Source: Bacilli bacterium (GTDB lineage Bacteria; Bacillota_I; Bacilli_A; RF39; UBA660). From it: a stretch of 6,276 nt of DNA. The position numbers and the translations under genes were made by a program. Below, piece by piece: positions 5,110-6,276 of the stretch; the first letter of the stretch is position 1; each line of letters opens with the position of its first letter. The DNA lies in contig JAAVYQ010000043.1 in assembly GCA_022791215.1 (NCBI GenBank), positions 1 through 6,276 on the forward strand. Reading direction: 5' to 3'. The notes beneath the pieces were generated by a model, which worked only from the letters and a program-made list of their open reading frames with translations, was not told the origin of the DNA and searched no databases.

Positions 5110-5460
5110 ATGACAAAATTTTGTACAAATTGTGGGAATAAATTAGATGAAAATGCAGATGTATGTGTAAAATGTGGAATACTTATAAAGAAAAAAGGTA
5201 ATAGTAATTATTCATTAGAAAGTATAGAAAAAAGTGCAAACACTGGATTTGGTTTTGGATTAGGATCCATATTAGCGTGGATACTACCATTAATAGGATA
5301 TCCCGTAACCATATGTGGAATAATATATTCATCTAAAGGTATGAAATCTGAAGCATCAAAAGGAAAAGCAATCGCAGGATTAATACTATCAATAATATTT
5401 CTAATAGCTACCATAATGAATTCAATCGCAGGAGTAATACAAAATCTAGCGAAACTTTAA
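5110..5460 (+). CDS. Zinc-ribbon, DUF4190-like two-span membrane protein, 116 aa
   Basis: The ATG at 5110 follows AGGAGTG (5097-5103). Residues 1-24 form a short zinc ribbon: C5-x2-C8 and C19-x2-C22, with FCTNCGNKL typical of the zinc_ribbon_2 / zinc-ribbon family. After a polar linker (25-45, KKKG...) come two hydrophobic segments, about 47-73 (GFGLGSILAWILPLIG...) and 86-110 (AIAGLILSIIFLIATI), joined by a polar SSKGMKSEASKGK turn. The glycine-rich first span, the SKGMK...GKAIAG link and the second span match the DUF4190 pattern as I know it. The expected arrangement is a cytoplasmic zinc ribbon anchored by a helical hairpin. Such proteins are common in Firmicutes and their role is unknown; the ribbon may bind protein or nucleic acid. 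It probably has no tight functional link to the flanking genes. Confidence 0.88.
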   Translation: MTKFCTNCGNKLDENADVCVKCGILIKKKGNSNYSLESIEKSANTGFGFGLGSILAWILPLIGYPVTICGIIYSSKGMKSEASKGKAIAGLILSIIFLIATIMNSIAGVIQNLAKL

Positions 5461-5461
5461 C

Positions 5462-5490
5462 TTTAAATTTGAAAACATGTATGGTATAAT
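5462..5490 (+). promoter_or_regulatory. Promoter of the 43-aa basic protein gene
   Basis: TTTAAA (5462-5467), a 17-base spacer, and a perfect TATAAT (5485-5490) with TGG before it (TATGGTATAAT, extended -10). It begins two bases after the upstream stop and predicts a start near 5497, a few bases before the GGAGGG ribosome binding site. Confidence 0.75.
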
Positions 5491-5514
5491 TAAAAAAGTT
5501 TGGAGGGAAAATAT

Positions 5515-5646
5515 ATGAAAACTTATAAAAGAGATTTGCCAGAAGGCGTTAGAAAAATATTTACTCTTGAAAGAGGAGTAAAAGTTAAAGTACTAAACAA
5601 AAAGTACTATGGTAAAAAGAAAAAAACTGAAGTAAAGGCTGCATAA
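5515..5646 (+). CDS. Very small, highly basic protein of unknown function (43 aa)
   Basis: The ATG at 5515 follows GGAGGG (5502-5507) at seven bases and a good promoter, and a hairpin terminator comes right after the stop, so this is a complete one-gene unit. The 43-residue product has 12 Lys and 3 Arg: MKTYKRDLPEGVRKIF, then a likely strand GVKVKVLNKKYYG, then a KKKK cluster and an EVKAA end. There is no signal peptide or membrane segment. The sequence is not low-complexity at its N-terminus (DLPEGVRKIFTLERG), which suggests a folded or conserved element. Size, charge and strong expression signals would fit a ribosome- or nucleic-acid-binding protein, but I do not recognise the family and this is inference only. 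Confidence 0.8.
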   Translation: MKTYKRDLPEGVRKIFTLERGVKVKVLNKKYYGKKKKTEVKAA

Positions 5647-5649
5647 TAT

Positions 5650-5674
5650 TAAATCACAATTAGTGATTTATTTT
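5650..5674 (+). terminator. Intrinsic terminator after the 43-aa gene
   Basis: TAAATCAC (5650-5657) pairs with GTGATTTA (5663-5670) around the loop AATTA, an 8-bp stem four bases past the stop, followed by TTTT (5671-5674). The stem is A+T-rich and the T-run short, so strength is moderate. The 3' arm abuts the next promoter. Confidence 0.6.
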
Positions 5675-5683
5675 AATAAAACA

Positions 5684-5712
5684 TTGACTTTAAGTACGAT
5701 TTATGGTACAAC
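5684..5712 (+). promoter_or_regulatory. Promoter of the putative exported protein gene, sister of the 4019 promoter
   Basis: TTGACT (5684-5689), a 17-base spacer, and TACAAC (5707-5712) with TGG before it (TATGGTACAAC). Aligned without gaps to 4019-4047, 23 of 29 positions agree, including TTTATGGTACAA in full and most of the spacer. It places the gene start at the ATG at 5738, rather than at any codon upstream of or inside the promoter. Confidence 0.82.
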
Positions 5713-5737
5713 ACTATTAGTCAAAGGGGGAAAGAAA

Positions 5738-6151
5738 ATGACAAAAAAACAAATATTAGCCACATGTTTAGCGGGAGTATTAACACTTGGATGTATAAGT
5801 GAATGTAATAATAATCAAAAAAGAAAAGAAACTATATTATGTATAGATAATGAATATGTAGAAAATAACTTTACATTAGTTAGCCAAGAGTATATAACTG
5901 AGGAAATTGACGATATAGAGACAGTTATGGAAGATGGTAGAAAAATGAATGCTGCACCAAATAGTGAGTGGGTACTTAACGGTGATAAATGTTTTAGATT
6001 AATATGTAGAACTACATACAAAGCAAAAGAGACAGCTTTAGAAGATGGCTCAGTAGTATGCTATAATTTAAATGGTAAAAATATAAGTGGAACTAGAATA
6101 TATATTGATACAGTTGTAAAAGAAGATGAAAACAAGTTGACCTTAAAATAG
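5738..6151 (+). CDS. Putative exported protein, possible lipoprotein, 137 aa, function unknown
   Basis: The start is the ATG at 5738, seven bases after AAAGGGGG (5723-5730) and downstream of the promoter at 5684-5712; the frame is open further up but only across promoter and terminator. Residues 1-5 (MTKKQ) form a short basic end and 6-18 (ILATCLAGVLTLG) a short hydrophobic core, followed by C19. This resembles a lipoprotein signal, but the -3 position before C19 is Thr rather than the usual Leu/Val/Ile, so lipidation is uncertain. Polar Asn/Lys-rich sequence follows (SECNNNQKRK), as in a mature lipoprotein tether. The rest is acidic, with likely strands (TILCIDNEYV, CFRLICRTTYKA, GSVVCYNL, TRIYIDTVV) and Cys at 35, 83, 88 and 107. 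I recognise no family. A terminator overlaps its last codons. Confidence 0.82.
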   Translation: MTKKQILATCLAGVLTLGCISECNNNQKRKETILCIDNEYVENNFTLVSQEYITEEIDDIETVMEDGRKMNAAPNSEWVLNGDKCFRLICRTTYKAKETALEDGSVVCYNLNGKNISGTRIYIDTVVKEDENKLTLK

Positions 6152-6166
6152 AGGTCTTTTTCTTTT
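6139..6166 (+). terminator. Intrinsic terminator overlapping the end of the exported protein gene
   Basis: GACCT (6139-6143) pairs with AGGTC (6152-6156) around an eight-base loop holding the stop codon, followed by TTTTTCTTTT. The stem is short but G+C-containing with a good T-run. It separates this unit from the regulator downstream. Confidence 0.75.
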
Positions 6167-6176
6167 ACTCAAATTA

Positions 6177-6185
6177 TGATAGAAT
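6177..6185 (+). promoter_or_regulatory. Possible extended -10 for the HTH regulator gene
   Basis: TG-A-TAGAAT (6177-6185), an extended -10 with one mismatch. No clear -35 lies 16-18 bases upstream, where the terminator T-run sits. A start near 6192 would give a leader of about 14 bases before the ATG. Confidence 0.35.
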
Positions 6186-6205
6186 TAAACATAGTGGTGA
6201 AGATA

Positions 6206-6276
6206 ATGAATCAGGATTTATCAAAAATTATAAAAAAGATAAGAGAAGAAAACAAACTAACACAAAAAGCATTAGC
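6206..6276 (+). CDS. Xre-family helix-turn-helix regulator, N-terminal fragment (3' end outside the window)
   Basis: The ATG at 6206 follows GGTGAAG (6196-6202) at a short distance; 23 full codons are visible before the window ends. MNQDLSKIIKKIREENKLTQKAL has the pattern of the first two helices of an Xre/Cro-type HTH: helix 1 with I-x2-IREENKLTQ, then the start of helix 2 (QKAL). The leading DLSKIIKKIREE is typical of Firmicutes regulators of this class. Any C-terminal domain is outside the window, so ligand, targets and size are unknown. A terminator separates it from the upstream gene, so it is probably its own unit. Confidence 0.85.
   Translation, partial: MNQDLSKIIKKIREENKLTQKAL

Noticed and set aside
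4859..5128. Minus-strand 89-aa hydrophobic ORF that could pass for a membrane protein
   Set aside because: It is the antisense of a Lys/Glu-rich coding region, which naturally reads as Phe/Leu/Ile. It overlaps two supported genes and has no ribosome binding site.
5469..5490. TTGAAA at 5469-5474 as the -35 for the TATAAT at 5485
   Set aside because: The spacer would be only 10 bases. TTTAAA at 5462-5467 gives the normal 17.
5663..5737. GTG start at 5663 for the exported protein
   Set aside because: The codon lies in the 3' arm of a terminator hairpin and upstream of the promoter. The ATG at 5738 has a good ribosome binding site and directly gives a signal-like N-terminus.

Overview
The window looks like a piece of chromosome from a low-GC, Firmicutes-type bacterium (Bacilli or a related uncultured, small-genome gut lineage). 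The evidence is strong A+T bias, GGAGG-type ribosome binding sites, a T-box leader, sigma-A-like promoters with an extended -10 (TGGTAtAAT), and a threonyl-tRNA synthetase with Firmicutes-style signatures. All intact genes end in TAA or TAG, and the visible tryptophans use TGG, so nothing suggests the Mycoplasma UGA=Trp code. No species can be named from the sequence alone.

Layout. (1) 2-475: the 3' end of a DHHW-family / AlgX-like surface-polymer acylation protein. (2) 476-777: an intergenic region holding what looks like an independent, unrecognised small RNA of about 136 nt (promoter 601-629, transcript about 636-771), ending in a perfect 12-bp hairpin that also serves the opposite strand. 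(3) 778-1445, minus strand: a DUF3800 gene broken by one frameshift and one in-frame stop. (4) 1595-1836: promoter plus a complete threonine T-box leader. (5) 1856-3968: a T-box-controlled operon of two unrecognised small ORFs (68 and 51 aa) followed by thrS, whose product lacks the N-terminal TGS domain. (6) 4019-5067: a strong promoter and three unrecognised genes, two of which are tandem paralogues. (7) 5110-5460: a zinc-ribbon plus DUF4190-like membrane protein. (8) 5515-5646: a 43-aa very basic protein with its own promoter and terminator. (9) 5738-6151: a probable exported or lipoprotein-like protein behind a promoter strikingly similar to the one at 4019. (10) 6206-end: the start of an Xre-type HTH regulator.

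How the parts work together. The only region with a clear pathway is the threonine unit. Uncharged tRNA-Thr should be sensed by the T-box (candidate specifier ACU, T-box bulge UGGU) and relieve the terminator at 1811-1836. This would raise expression of thrS and of the two small proteins co-transcribed ahead of it. The rest is a string of short transcription units of unknown function. The items most worth follow-up are the orphan RNA at 636-771, the small T-box-regulated proteins, the duplicated promoter cassette, and the paralogue pair.
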